A stretch of 64,000 nucleotides of DNA from Colwellia echini (lineage in GTDB: Bacteria > Pseudomonadota > Gammaproteobacteria > Enterobacterales > Alteromonadaceae): the NCBI RefSeq assembly GCF_002843355.2, contig NZ_PJAI02000005.1, positions 1 through 64,000 on the forward strand. Direction: 5' to 3'. Numbering within the stretch: the first letter of the stretch is position 1; the number at the start of each line of letters is the position of its first letter. Under the pieces are notes generated by a model. That model saw nothing but the letters and a program-made list of their open reading frames with translations, searched no databases and had not been told where the DNA came from. Position numbers and translations under genes: made by a program. Positions 17,564-26,741 of this stretch are shown piece by piece.

Positions 17564-18565
17564 TTATATTTGATTCACTTCAATAGTAATATGCGACAAT
17601 TCAGAGAATTGCGCTTGAAGTAACTTAGTATAATAACTTGGCTGATGTGATTCGCTTGTAGAAATTGACGCCATTAATGCTTGCTGACCAGAAGATATTT
17701 GCCAGATATGAATATCGGTTACAATTGCCTCTTTTTCATTGCTCATTATCTCAACCGCTTTTGTTAACATGCTAACATTGTCCGACTTATCTAATAAAAC
17801 CTCACTAGACTCCTTAATTAAACCGTAAGACCATTTAGCAATAACAATCGCGCCAACAATCCCCATTAGCGCATCCATCCAAATCCAACCAAAATATTTA
17901 CCTGCTAATAACGCTATAATGGCAAGTAATGACGTTAAAGTATCTGCTAGTACATGAAAATAAGCTGCCTTTAAATTATGATCATGATGGTGAGAGTCAT
18001 GCTTATGTTCGTGTGCGTCATGATGCGTTTGGTGTTTAACATCATGTCCATGCACAACATGACTGTGGTTATGAGTATGATGGTGATGGTGATGGTGATG
18101 GTGATGGTGATGGTCATCATGTAACACAAAAACAGACACAACATTAACCACTAATCCAATAATCGCGACAATAATAGCTTCATTAAAATGAATGCTTTGC
18201 GGCTCAATCAAACGATAAGCCGACTCAGAGGCCATCATCAATGCAACAACCGCTAACGCAATAGCGCTAGCAAAACCACCCAAATAATTTACTTTTCCTG
18301 TACCGAAACTAAATTTTTTATTATTTGCATGTTTTTTGGCATAGCTATACGCAAAAATAGTAATTAAAAATGCTGCTGAATGCGTGCCCATATGCCAACC
18401 ATCAGCAAGTAAAGCCATTGATCCTGACCAAGTACCCGCGGTAATTTCAAGGATCATAATTACCGTTGTTAACCAAAAAACAATTTTAACTTTACTTTGG
18501 TTTTGCTGGTTATCAACAGAAAATTTATCTGCATGAGTACATTGAATTTTGTTTACCTTATTCAT
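17564..18565 (-). CDS. CDF family divalent metal exporter with His-rich loop (DmeF-like)
   Basis: A 333-residue cation diffusion facilitator that exports divalent metal in exchange for protons. Six membrane helices are seen. The TM2 motif is ADGWHMGTHS and the TM5 motif HVLADTLTS, which supply the His/Asp metal site. The loop between TM4 and TM5 contains an unbroken run of about 12 His, then more His-rich sequence up to residue ~195. The DGWHMGTH signature and pairing with an RcnR-type regulator recall DmeF (Co/Ni) exporters; zinc is the alternative substrate. It is divergently transcribed from the regulator, with a putative operator at 18685-18699 between them. Confidence 0.88.
   Translation of the reverse strand: MNKVNKIQCTHADKFSVDNQQNQSKVKIVFWLTTVIMILEITAGTWSGSMALLADGWHMGTHSAAFLITIFAYSYAKKHANNKKFSFGTGKVNYLGGFASAIALAVVALMMASESAYRLIEPQSIHFNEAIIVAIIGLVVNVVSVFVLHDDHHHHHHHHHHHHTHNHSHVVHGHDVKHQTHHDAHEHKHDSHHHDHNLKAAYFHVLADTLTSLLAIIALLAGKYFGWIWMDALMGIVGAIVIAKWSYGLIKESSEVLLDKSDNVSMLTKAVEIMSNEKEAIVTDIHIWQISSGQQALMASISTSESHQPSYYTKLLQAQFSELSHITIEVNQI
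18079..18114. repeat. hexanucleotide repeat coding the CDF His tract
   Basis: Six tandem GATGGT units (His-His on the minus strand) encode most of the poly-His loop. Copy-number changes stay in frame and would alter His number. Confidence 0.92.
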
Positions 18566-18684
18566 GTTTTGCCTTAATAATTATGATTTAATTAAAAATG
18601 TCGAAATTACTAATACGAGTTATTATCAGTAATTACTGTTATGACTTAAACACCATTAGTAGTGTTTTGTAATAACTATCTATA

Positions 18685-18699
18685 TACTATACCCCAGTA
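18685..18699. promoter_or_regulatory. probable RcnR-type operator
   Basis: The minus strand reads TACTGGGGTATAGTA. This is the same length and layout as the TACT-G-tract-AGTA site recognised by E. coli RcnR. It lies 29 bp before the regulator's ATG and 120 bp before the CDF exporter, so it could control both directions. Confidence 0.75.
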
Positions 18700-18727
18700 T
18701 ACTATTGATCAAGTTAAAGGATAAATT

Positions 18728-19003
18728 ATGGCGCATACTATGGCAGGCAATAAAAAACTGTTAACACGAGTTCGTAAAATCAAAGGCCAATCAATCGCAT
18801 TAGAGAATTCACTGGAAGGTGAGCATGAATGCTTGAAAGTTTTACAACAAATTGCAGCTATTAAAGGTGCGGTTAATGGCTTGATGAAAGAAGTATTAGA
18901 AGGTCATTTACGAGAACACCTTGCTGCAGAAGACATAACACAAGTACAACGAATGGAAGAAGTAGAGCAAGTTATTTCTATTCTTAAAAGTTATTTAAAA
19001 TAG
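18728..19003 (+). CDS. RcnR/CsoR-family metal-responsive repressor
   Basis: A 91-residue all-helical DUF156 repressor. The metal-sensing residues described for E. coli RcnR are all present at identical positions: His3, Cys35, His60 and His64. The presence of both His3 and His64 argues for a nickel/cobalt-type sensor rather than the formaldehyde sensor FrmR or a copper CsoR. The motif VLQQIAAIKGAVNGLM is nearly that of RcnR. AAAGGA precedes the ATG. It diverges from the CDF exporter and is followed 38 bp later by mntP, so it probably represses both. Confidence 0.9.
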   Translation: MAHTMAGNKKLLTRVRKIKGQSIALENSLEGEHECLKVLQQIAAIKGAVNGLMKEVLEGHLREHLAAEDITQVQRMEEVEQVISILKSYLK

Positions 19004-19041
19004 CTAGCCTATTTCCCTAAAAATTAAATAGAGAGTTTTAT

Positions 19042-19581
19042 ATGATAGAAATAATAATTTTAGCCATCGCCTTAAGCATGGACGCTTTCGCCGTATCGAT
19101 TGGTCTAGGTGCAAAACATAAAGATAAAGCCAAGTCGTTAGCCTTCATGGCCGCAATATATTTCGGCTTTTTTCAAGGTATAATGCCTTTACTTGGTTAT
19201 ATAGGAGGTAAGAGTTTATTAGGCTTGTTAGCATCCTACGCATCATGGATAGCGTTTTTATTGCTGGTGATCATAGGTATTAAAATGATTTACGAATCTT
19301 TTGAAACAGATAACGCTGACGATATAATTAACATAACCCACCGTGTAATGTTAATACTAGCTATTGCAACGAGTATAGATGCCATGGCTGCCGGCTTCTC
19401 TTTAACTGTATTAGCTGTAGACCCTTTAGTCGCTTGCTTTATTATCGGTATAATGACTTTTAGCTTTAGCTGGTTCGGGGTAATAATTGGCGCAAAAACA
19501 GGTACTTGGTTAGAAACTAAAGCGGAGCTTTTAGGCGGTGTCACATTAATATTAATCGGCTTTAAAATATTACTCACCTAA
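19042..19581 (+). CDS. mntP: manganese efflux pump MntP
   Basis: MntP (formerly YebN, DUF204) exports Mn2+ across the inner membrane. The 179-residue protein has six helices in two homologous halves, each with the conserved acidic motif ([14 protein letters not shown] at about 10-23, [13 protein letters not shown] at about 111-123). GAGAG precedes the ATG. No yybP-ykoY manganese riboswitch fits in the 38 bp upstream, unlike E. coli mntP. Control by the co-transcribed RcnR-like repressor is therefore more likely. This coupling of a Mn pump with a Ni/Co-type sensor is unusual. Confidence 0.93.
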   Translation: MIEIIILAIALSMDAFAVSIGLGAKHKDKAKSLAFMAAIYFGFFQGIMPLLGYIGGKSLLGLLASYASWIAFLLLVIIGIKMIYESFETDNADDIINITHRVMLILAIATSIDAMAAGFSLTVLAVDPLVACFIIGIMTFSFSWFGVIIGAKTGTWLETKAELLGGVTLILIGFKILLT

Positions 19582-19616
19582 ACTTATATAACTGTTAACT
19601 TATCCATATCCTTTTC

Positions 19617-19645
19617 CTACCTCAAAGACCCGTGCTTTGAGGTAG
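19617..19645 (+). terminator. hairpin after mntP
   Basis: CTACCTCAAAG pairs perfectly with CTTTGAGGTAG around a 7-base loop, 36 bp beyond the mntP stop. The T tract is weak. Confidence 0.65.
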
Positions 19646-19714
19646 TCATTTCAAACCTTCCTTTCTGCTTATCGCAACATAATTAATAGCCGACTCAATA
19701 GCTAATTTAATCAC

Positions 19715-19870
19715 TAACCTGAGAACGGGATAATGAAAATGTAAAGTATAACAATATCAACTAGTTGTAATCATGCATCTACAATGGTTTTAGTTATTGA
19801 GAGCTTTCTTAAAGAATGAATAGGGATAAATAATGCTGTCGCAGCACTTTTTTATCCCGTACTCAGGTTA
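19715..19870. mobile_element. MITE-like element 1 (156 bp, 19-bp terminal inverted repeats)
   Basis: The left end TAACCTGAGAACGGGATAA and the reverse complement of the right end match in 18 of 19 positions. The interior codes for nothing recognisable. Near the right end, TGCTGTCGCAGCA with outer GGGATAAA/TTTATCCC arms (19823-19858) makes a hairpin. A second element with the same ends lies at 43719-43925, and solo ends at 3157 and 46110. Confidence 0.75.
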
Positions 19871-20001
19871 AATTTAAGCTTAATCATTAAACGTAAATCC
19901 CCTCCTACTAAATACCTATAATAATACCTATAAAAAATATCTACAGATAAATATGAGTAAATAAATAACAAATAATGCTTGAATACTCTACAAAAACGAC
20001 G

Positions 20002-20021
20002 TACTGTACAAATATACAGTA
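20002..20021. promoter_or_regulatory. LexA (SOS) box
   Basis: TACTGTACAAATATACAGTA is an almost ideal LexA operator (CTGT-N8-ACAG inside TACTGT...ACAGTA). It overlaps the -10 position of a possible promoter whose -35 is TTGAAT at 19979-19984, 17 bp upstream. It lies 75 bp before the SulA-like start codon. Confidence 0.93.
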
Positions 20022-20095
20022 TATCTATTTAGCACAATTATTACCTAATAAATTATTACCTAATAAATAATCGCTAATAAACACGAGGTAGCACC

Positions 20096-20611
20096 ATGTT
20101 TTCAATTAATACATCTAACAATAATCCAAGCACAACAATGGCAAGTTCTATCACTAACACAATTATAGCTAATCAAACTGAGTTAGTAGTAAACCAAGCA
20201 TGGTTAAAGTCTGACATTGTTGAAAACCATACTGAGTTATCATTAAAATATGCTGATATTTGCCATCAACATAATCAACAAAAGAAGTGGGTATTGTTTA
20301 TAAACCCTGAAGAGTCATCATTAGAGCAATTAGCAAAAACTCATGGAATTGATATTTCAAAAATACTTTGTGTTAGCTTTAAAGGTAAAAATAAAGTCAA
20401 TAATATTGTTGATGATAAATTTGCCCATTTAGATATAGAGCAAATAAAAAGTGTGTTGAGTCGAGGAAATTGTTCGGCGGTTATTCTTTCCAATGCAACT
20501 TTTAGTGCAGACCAAATGCAAGCACTTGATAGCAGTGCTAGATTAGGTGAAACCCATTGCCTAGTTTTAAAAAACAACAGAAGCAATGAAATCTCACTTA
20601 ACGTGCACTAA
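20096..20611 (+). CDS. sulA: SulA-like SOS cell-division inhibitor
   Basis: A 171-residue protein whose C-terminal two thirds resemble SulA, which blocks FtsZ polymerisation during the SOS response. Shared features are the strand-turn segment KKWVLFINPEE, the ISKILCVSFK strand, and the IKSVLSRGNCSAVILSNATFS helix-strand corresponding to the SulA ALRTGNYSVVIGW region. The first 45 residues are Asn/Thr/Ser-rich and not conserved. GAGGT precedes the ATG. A near-consensus LexA box upstream strongly supports the SOS assignment. No lexA gene is adjacent. A SulA-fold protein with another target remains possible. Confidence 0.75.
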   Translation: MFSINTSNNNPSTTMASSITNTIIANQTELVVNQAWLKSDIVENHTELSLKYADICHQHNQQKKWVLFINPEESSLEQLAKTHGIDISKILCVSFKGKNKVNNIVDDKFAHLDIEQIKSVLSRGNCSAVILSNATFSADQMQALDSSARLGETHCLVLKNNRSNEISLNVH

Positions 20612-21036
20612 CAGTTTAACTTTAACTATTATAGCTAACTTGAATTTAACATTTTGTTAAATTCAAGTTAGCTATAATAGTTAGTTACCATATTTGACAT
20701 AACATAAATATCCCTGCCTCAACCAGAAGTCTATTTTAGTAAAATAGGCTTCGTCTATGATTATCTTAGCTTGTGATAGGTAGTGTACTTCCACATTATC
20801 TACCAATATCAACTACACATCACTGGTATCAATAACACAGTAGTAACAACATCAAGTAATTTTCAACAATTACTTTATCTTAAACCGCTAAAAACACACT
20901 CACCTGTACAAAAAACCAACGAATAAACTTAGGCTTATTTATTAAATCCTGCTATAATCTCGCGCCCGCTATTGCGGTAAAATACCTGTTTGGTATTTCA
21001 ACTTACAATCAGTTAACCCCCAACGGGAATGGTGAT
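20612..21036. promoter_or_regulatory. gap with palindrome and YgiQ promoter region
   Basis: Besides the 29-bp palindrome, a second small hairpin (AGTCTATTTTAG with its near complement, about 20731-20753) is present. A -10-like TATAAT stands at 20953-20958, followed by a GC-rich stretch and a small hairpin (AAATACC/GGTATTT). No gene is seen. Confidence 0.5.
20623..20683. repeat. 61-nt perfect palindrome (29-bp stem, 3-base loop)
   Basis: The left arm 20623-20651 and right arm 20655-20683 are exact reverse complements around TTT. It begins 12 bp after the SulA-like stop. No T run follows, so it is not a textbook terminator; it would form a very stable mRNA 3' structure or a DNA cruciform. Confidence 0.9.
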
Positions 21037-23352
21037 ATGAATTCAGTAAAACAACAAATAATTGCTAAAAAACAACAGGGATTATTTGATTATCCAAAAT
21101 ACTGGGCTGAATGCTATGGCACAGCACCATTCTTACCTATGACTCGTAAAGAAATGGACGTACTCGGTTGGGACAGCTGTGACATCATTATTGTCACTGG
21201 CGATGCGTATGTTGATCATCCAAGCTTTGGTATGGCAATTATTGGTCGAATGCTTGAAGCACAAGGTTTTAGAGTAGGTATTATTGCCCAACCTGATTGG
21301 CATTCAAAAGATGCCTTTATGGAACTAGGTAAACCTAATTTATTTTTTGGCGTTACCGCTGGCAACATGGACTCCATGATTAACCGCTACACCGCCGAGC
21401 GTAGAATGCGTCATGACGATGCTTATACGCCAAATGATGAAGGTGGAAAACGACCTGATCGCGCAGTGACAGCTTATACACAACGCTGTAAAGAAGCTTT
21501 TAAAGGCGTACCTGTAATTATTGGTGGTATTGAAGCGAGCTTACGAAGAATTGCTCATTACGATTACTGGTCAGACAAAGTTCGCCGATCCGTTTTGTTT
21601 GATTCAAAAGCTGATTTATTAGTGTTTGGTAATGCCGAGCGCCCGTTAGTAGAAATAGCACATCGCATCGCTAATGGTGAAGATGTTAAATCAATTACTG
21701 ATGTCCGCGGTAGTGCCTTTTTAACTAACCAAGTACTTCCTGGTTGGAAAGGTATTGATTCACGCGATATAGACAGACCAGGTAAGATTGATCCTATTCA
21801 TAGCCCTTATGAAGAAATTACTCCACAAAGTTGTAGTGATAACGAAGCAAAAACGGCAGAAGATGCGCTAGCTAAAGATGCTACATTAGATGTAACTAAA
21901 ACCGCACAGCCTATTCAAATAGCAGATTATCGTAATAAAACCTGGGAAAATAAAGCTAAGCCTTGGGAAACTACATATATTAACTTGCCAACTTTCGATC
22001 AAGTTAAAGATAATAAAATACTATATGCACATGCCTCACGTATTTTTCATCAAGAAGTTAACCCAACATCAGCTAAGCCATTAGTACAGAGCCATGGTAC
22101 ACGTCTTATTTGGTTAAACCCACCAGCTAAACCTTTATCAACTGAAGAAATGGACGGCGTATTTGGTCTCGCTTATAAACGTGTACCACATCCAAGTTAC
22201 GGTAAAGCAAAAATACCTGCTTATGACATGATAAAAACCTCGATTAATATTATGCGAGGCTGTTTTGGTGGCTGTACTTTTTGTAGCATAACTGAACATG
22301 AAGGTCGTATTATTCAAAGTCGGTCGCATGAATCTATCATCAACGAAATTGAAGATATTAAAGAAAAAGTACCAGGATTTACTGGTGTAATTTCTGATCT
22401 TGGTGGTCCAACAGCTAATATGTATCAGCTTAATTGTAAGAGTGAAAAAGCTGAAGCGACCTGTAGAAAACCATCTTGTGTGTGGCCAACTATTTGTGGT
22501 CATTTAGATACCGATCATACGCCAACTATCGAACTATATCGTAAGGCACGCGCGGTTAAAGGTATCAAAAAAGTATTAATAGCATCAGGTGTTCGTTACG
22601 ATTTAGCCATTGAGCACCCCGAATATGTTGAAGAGCTTGCAACTCATCATGTTGGCGGCTATTTAAAAATAGCACCAGAGCATACTGAAAAAGGTCCACT
22701 TGATAAAATGATGAAGCCTGGTATGGGCAGCTATGATAAATTTAAAGAGTTGTTTGATCACTACTCAAAAGTTGCAGGTAAAAAACAATACTTAATACCG
22801 TACTTTATTTCTGCTCATCCAGGTACAACGGATAACGATATGGTTAACCTTGCGCTGTGGTTGAAAACTAATGATTTTAAGTTAGACCAGGTGCAAAACT
22901 TTTATCCATCGCCTTTGGCGAATGCAACCACGTTATATCACACAGAAATTAACTCGTTGCGTAATGTCACTAGTAAAAACATCGCAAAAGAAGGCGGCAG
23001 TATTACTGTACCTAAAGGGACAATTCAGCGTCGGTTACATAAAGCTATTTTACGTTATCATGATCCGCTTAATTGGCCTCAAATTCGTCAAGCGTTAACA
23101 AAAATGGGCTTAACTAAACTCATTGGATCTGGACCTGACTGCTTAGTTCCGAAAGAAACTCGCAGCGAACAACAAGCAAATAAAGGTAGACAAGGTAAGA
23201 ATAACTCGCAAGGCTTTAAAACAAGTCCAGGTCAAATAAGAGCTAAATCAGGACAAGGTAAAGCAAAACGTACACCACAGCATAAAAAAGGCTTAACTCG
23301 TTTTTCTAACGATCAATTTAACGACAGAAAAAATAATAATAAGCATAACTAG
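21037..23352 (+). CDS. ygiQ: YgiQ family radical SAM protein
   Basis: A 771-residue protein of the YgiQ/UPF0313 family. The iron-sulfur site is CFGGCTFCS (CxxxCxxC) at about residues 408-415, with an N-terminal cobalamin-binding-like domain (about 40-200) and the family signatures [16 protein letters not shown] and [22 protein letters not shown]. Residues near 265-290 carry an extra acidic Ala/Lys-rich insertion. The C-terminal 60 residues are Lys/Gln/Asn-rich and basic, as in other family members. The reaction is unknown. The gene stands alone between a promoter and a strong terminator. Confidence 0.95.
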   Translation: MNSVKQQIIAKKQQGLFDYPKYWAECYGTAPFLPMTRKEMDVLGWDSCDIIIVTGDAYVDHPSFGMAIIGRMLEAQGFRVGIIAQPDWHSKDAFMELGKPNLFFGVTAGNMDSMINRYTAERRMRHDDAYTPNDEGGKRPDRAVTAYTQRCKEAFKGVPVIIGGIEASLRRIAHYDYWSDKVRRSVLFDSKADLLVFGNAERPLVEIAHRIANGEDVKSITDVRGSAFLTNQVLPGWKGIDSRDIDRPGKIDPIHSPYEEITPQSCSDNEAKTAEDALAKDATLDVTKTAQPIQIADYRNKTWENKAKPWETTYINLPTFDQVKDNKILYAHASRIFHQEVNPTSAKPLVQSHGTRLIWLNPPAKPLSTEEMDGVFGLAYKRVPHPSYGKAKIPAYDMIKTSINIMRGCFGGCTFCSITEHEGRIIQSRSHESIINEIEDIKEKVPGFTGVISDLGGPTANMYQLNCKSEKAEATCRKPSCVWPTICGHLDTDHTPTIELYRKARAVKGIKKVLIASGVRYDLAIEHPEYVEELATHHVGGYLKIAPEHTEKGPLDKMMKPGMGSYDKFKELFDHYSKVAGKKQYLIPYFISAHPGTTDNDMVNLALWLKTNDFKLDQVQNFYPSPLANATTLYHTEINSLRNVTSKNIAKEGGSITVPKGTIQRRLHKAILRYHDPLNWPQIRQALTKMGLTKLIGSGPDCLVPKETRSEQQANKGRQGKNNSQGFKTSPGQIRAKSGQGKAKRTPQHKKGLTRFSNDQFNDRKNNNKHN

Positions 23353-23380
23353 CCTTAGTTTACTTAGCCAAGCAATACAA

Positions 23381-23418
23381 AAAATCAATGACGATGATAA
23401 TACGTCATTGATTTTTTA
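23381..23418 (+). terminator. rho-independent terminator of ygiQ
   Basis: AAAATCAATGACG pairs with CGTCATTGATTTT around a 9-base loop, followed by more T. Confidence 0.88.
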
Positions 23419-23489
23419 TGCTCGAATTTTCACTTTAAAGTAAAGTATTTAATAGAGAGCTAATGTTCACATATTTAATGGGATTAATA

Positions 23490-23762
23490 TTAATGGTAAT
23501 TCCAACCAAGATATAGATCATCGGTTAATTTAGCAGCAGCGCCCTGCTCTTTAATGAGTCCAAAGCGATCCGTTGAAATAAAAATATCTATTGCAGTGTC
23601 ATCGATAAAAGCACTTATCGTCGCATCAGTGTTACTACTTTTAGTTATATGATTTAACTGTACATTGTTTACCGATACTGCAAATTGATTTTGCATAACC
23701 GTAATCACTTGCTGTTTTTGTAATTCATTAGTATCTACATTATTAATGTTTATTGAGTTCAT
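23490..23762 (-). CDS. small hypothetical protein
   Basis: A 90-residue protein that I do not recognise. GGAG six bases upstream selects the ATG at 23762. The first half is Asn/Gln-rich and the second half is a compact mixed region (AFIDDTAIDIFISTDRFG, LTDDLYLGWNYH). There is no signal peptide, membrane segment or cysteine. It is transcribed alone, convergent with ygiQ. The ribosome site and normal codon use suggest a real gene. Confidence 0.55.
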   Translation of the reverse strand: MNSININNVDTNELQKQQVITVMQNQFAVSVNNVQLNHITKSSNTDATISAFIDDTAIDIFISTDRFGLIKEQGAAAKLTDDLYLGWNYH

Positions 23763-24134
23763 CTCTAACTCCAAATCTGTTGCGATAATTTATTTTGGGA
23801 ATATCTCCTAAAGCATCCTCTAACACAATAATAGAAGGTTCCAAGGGAGAGTTTTAGCAAATTGCCAACCCATTAATTTTGCCGTTTTAGGCTGTAATTA
23901 AGTACCGTTAAAATGTTTTAAAATGTAGCCCAATAATTTTCGATCGTTTACATCCACCCTACCTCTTTTAAGGTGACTGCGGTATAATCGCGGGCATCAG
24001 TTTTAGACATAAAGAAATCAAGTTTTTTTAGTATGACTTACTCACGATATATACTCGCCTGAGCTTAAAAATCACTTTATACCTTTAACTTATATCTTTT
24101 AATATTCACTCTATTAACAACGACGGAATTTATC
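23763..24134. promoter_or_regulatory. gap upstream of ybiT with promoter-like TATAAT
   Basis: TATAAT at 23983-23988 is followed by a GC-rich stretch and sits about 150 bp upstream of ybiT. The -35 is poor. Nothing else is recognised. Confidence 0.45.
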
Positions 24135-25727
24135 ATGCTAGCAGCAAATAATATTACCCAGCAGTTTGGCGCCAAGCCATTATTTGAAAATATCTCCCAG
24201 AAATTTGGTGGCGGAAATCGCTACGGCTTAATAGGCGCGAATGGTTGTGGTAAATCTACCTTTATGAAAATTTTAGGTGGTGATTTAGAGCAAACGTCTG
24301 GCAATGTTAGCCTTGATACTGGTGAGCGTTTAGGTAAATTACGTCAAGATCAATTCGCGTTTGAGAAATTCAGTGTTATCGATACCGTTATCATGGGACA
24401 TACTGAACTGTGGGCTGTTAAAGAAGAGCGCGATCGCATTTACGCTTTACCTGAAATGAGCGAAGCTGATGGTATGAAAGTAGGCGATTTAGAGTCTGAA
24501 TATGCTGAAATGGACGGGTACTCAGCTGAAAGCCGCGCCGGTGAATTATTAATGGGCGTAGGTATTCCAGTTGAACAACATTACGGTTTAATGAGTGAAA
24601 TAGCACCAGGCTTTAAATTACGTATCCTTCTTGCTCAAGCTCTGTTTTCAGATCCTGATATTTTATTACTCGATGAGCCAACCAACAACTTAGATATTCA
24701 CACCATTCAATGGCTTGAAGAAACCTTAAATGAACGTGACTCAACTATGATCATCATCTCCCATGATAGACATTTCTTAAACAGTGTTTGCACTCACATG
24801 GCTGATTTAGATTACGGAGAGTTACGTGTTTATGCGGGTAATTACGATGAATACATGCTTGCGGCAACACAGGCTCGCGCACGTTTATTATCAGATAACG
24901 CTAAGAAAAAAGCACAAATCGGTGAGTTACAAGCTTTTGTTGCGCGTTTCTCTGCAAACGCTTCTAAAGCTAAGCAAGCAACTTCTCGTGCTAAGCAAAT
25001 TGATAAAATTCAATTAGATGAAGTGAAAGCATCAAGCCGAAGCAATCCATTCATTCGTTTTGAGCAAGAAAAGAAATTATTTCGTAATGCTTTAATCCTT
25101 GATAATGTTAACAAAAGCTTTGGTGATGCGCATATTCTTAAAAATATATCAGCATTAATTGAAGTAGGTGAACGTATTGCTATTATCGGTGAAAACGGTA
25201 TTGGTAAAACGACCCTACTACGTGCCTTAATGAATGAAGTTGGCTATGAGCCAAGCTCAGGCGAAATCACTTGGTCTGAGAATGTTAATATAGGTTATTA
25301 CGCACAAGACCATGAATACGAATTTGCCACAGATATGAATTTATTTGAATGGATGAGCCAATGGCGTCAACCAACAGACGACGAGCAAGCGGTTCGTGGT
25401 TACTTAGGTCGATTACTTTTCTCTGCCGATGATATTAAAAAGAACGTAAGTGTTCTCTCTGGTGGTGAAAAAGGTCGTATGTTGTTTGGTAAATTAATGA
25501 TGCAAAAACCAAATATTCTAGTACTCGATGAGCCAACTAACCACATGGATATGGAATCAATTGAATCGTTAAATATGGCGCTTGAAACGTTTGAAGGCAC
25601 CTTGTTATTTGTCAGTCATGACCGTGAATTTGTATCCACTATTGCTACGCGTGTTATTGAATTAACCGCTGCGGGTTGTATTGATTTTGCAGGTACTTAC
25701 GATGAGTATCTAGCAAGCAAAGCATAA
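24135..25727 (+). CDS. ybiT: ABC-F ATPase YbiT
   Basis: A ribosome-associated ABC-F protein with two ATP-binding domains and no membrane part. Domain 1 has Walker [10 protein letters not shown] and Walker [13 protein letters not shown]. Its signature is the unusual EIAPGFKLR, which is also typical of YbiT. Domain 2 has [18 protein letters not shown] and [12 protein letters not shown]. The Ala/Lys-rich linker (about 240-310) contains the P-site tRNA interaction motif region. The 530-residue length is normal. It probably rescues or modulates stalled ribosomes. A terminator follows. Confidence 0.96.
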   Translation: MLAANNITQQFGAKPLFENISQKFGGGNRYGLIGANGCGKSTFMKILGGDLEQTSGNVSLDTGERLGKLRQDQFAFEKFSVIDTVIMGHTELWAVKEERDRIYALPEMSEADGMKVGDLESEYAEMDGYSAESRAGELLMGVGIPVEQHYGLMSEIAPGFKLRILLAQALFSDPDILLLDEPTNNLDIHTIQWLEETLNERDSTMIIISHDRHFLNSVCTHMADLDYGELRVYAGNYDEYMLAATQARARLLSDNAKKKAQIGELQAFVARFSANASKAKQATSRAKQIDKIQLDEVKASSRSNPFIRFEQEKKLFRNALILDNVNKSFGDAHILKNISALIEVGERIAIIGENGIGKTTLLRALMNEVGYEPSSGEITWSENVNIGYYAQDHEYEFATDMNLFEWMSQWRQPTDDEQAVRGYLGRLLFSADDIKKNVSVLSGGEKGRMLFGKLMMQKPNILVLDEPTNHMDMESIESLNMALETFEGTLLFVSHDREFVSTIATRVIELTAAGCIDFAGTYDEYLASKA

Positions 25728-25736
25728 TAAACATAC

Positions 25737-25771
25737 AACGGCTAGGCTGCTCATAAAGCTTAGCCGTTTTT
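25737..25771 (+). terminator. rho-independent terminator of ybiT
   Basis: AACGGCTAGGCT pairs (one G-U) with AGCTTAGCCGTT, followed by T residues. Confidence 0.85.
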
Positions 25772-25811
25772 ATTTTACATTTAATAGCTCTCCCCTTGTT
25801 AAGGAATTACC

Positions 25812-26654
25812 TTGCTTAGTTATCGTCACGCTTTTCATGCTGGCAATTTTGCCGACGTACTCAAACACAGTGTTTTATCACTCGTTTTAGATTATATGAC
25901 ACGTAAAGAAAAAGGCTTTTGTTACATCGACAGTCACTCTGGTGCAGGGATGTACCAATTAGCGGATGAATACGCCCAAAAAACCGGTGAGTATAAAGAC
26001 GGTATAGCCAAAATAATTAATGATGAAAATGCGCCTGAATCACTTGAACCATATTTATCATTAATTAATAGCCTTAATTTGAACAATACTGAACTTGATA
26101 TTTATCCTGGCTCTCCAGGTATTGCAAAAGGTTTTGTTCGTCGTCAAGATTCAACACATTTATTTGAATTACACCCAACTGATATCACTCATCTTGAAGA
26201 TTTTTGTTATCGTTGGAAAAAAGTATTTGTTAAGCAGTCTGATGGTTATCAAGGTGTTTTAGGTTTATTACCACCACCAAGCAGACGTGGTGTTGTGCTA
26301 ATTGACCCACCATACGAGCTGAAAGAAGATTATCACAAAGCGGTTAATACGATTATTAAAGGTTACTCAAAATTTTCAACCGGGACTTACATCCTTTGGT
26401 ACCCAGTGGTTAAACGCGAGTTAGTTGAGCAAATGCGTAATGCCTTTAGTAAAAGTGATGTTAAAAATGTCTTACAAGTAGAGTTTTGCTTAGAGGATGA
26501 TACCGATGAGTATGGTATGACAGGTACGGGTTTATTTGTTGTAAATCCGCCTTGGCAATTAGCGGCACAACTTGAAGAAATATTACCTTACATGAAAGCT
26601 AAGTTAGGCGATGAAAAATCTAACTATACGCTTGAGCAACTTGTTGCTGAGTAA
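25812..26654 (+). CDS. rlmJ: 23S rRNA (adenine(2030)-N6)-methyltransferase RlmJ
   Basis: RlmJ (YhiR) methylates A2030 of 23S rRNA. The 280-residue protein begins with the invariant LSYRHAFHAGNFADVLKH. It contains the SAM-binding region (YIDSHSGAGMY) and the catalytic DPPYE motif (LIDPPYELKEDY). The start codon is TTG, supported by AAGGA about seven bases upstream and by the fit of the first residues to the family. The rare start may keep expression low. Confidence 0.95.
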   Translation: MLSYRHAFHAGNFADVLKHSVLSLVLDYMTRKEKGFCYIDSHSGAGMYQLADEYAQKTGEYKDGIAKIINDENAPESLEPYLSLINSLNLNNTELDIYPGSPGIAKGFVRRQDSTHLFELHPTDITHLEDFCYRWKKVFVKQSDGYQGVLGLLPPPSRRGVVLIDPPYELKEDYHKAVNTIIKGYSKFSTGTYILWYPVVKRELVEQMRNAFSKSDVKNVLQVEFCLEDDTDEYGMTGTGLFVVNPPWQLAAQLEEILPYMKAKLGDEKSNYTLEQLVAE

Positions 26655-26675
26655 TTTTTATAAGTAAAAATAATA

Positions 26676-26709
26676 AAGCTAGTTAACCTGAATTCAGGAT
26701 AACTAGCTT
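26676..26709. terminator. hairpin after rlmJ built on the 19-bp repeat core
   Basis: AAGCTAGTTAACCTGAA pairs with TTCAGGATAACTAGCTT with one mismatch. Its centre (26684-26702) is TAACCTGAATTCAGGATAA, the same 19-mer that ends the MITE-like elements. It lies 22 bp after the rlmJ stop. Confidence 0.6.
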
Positions 26710-26741
26710 ATAAAGATAATTAGCTTATAAAAGAGTATAAC

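Larger units (their letters stand above)
19582..20095. other. 514-bp gap: terminator, MITE-like element, SOS promoter
   Basis: The gap holds the mntP terminator, a 156-bp MITE-like element and the LexA-controlled promoter of the SulA-like gene. I see no further gene. Confidence 0.7.

Noticed and set aside
19004-19041. Manganese (yybP-ykoY) riboswitch before mntP
   Set aside because: Only 38 bp separate mntP from the regulator gene, far too short, and no paired elements were seen.
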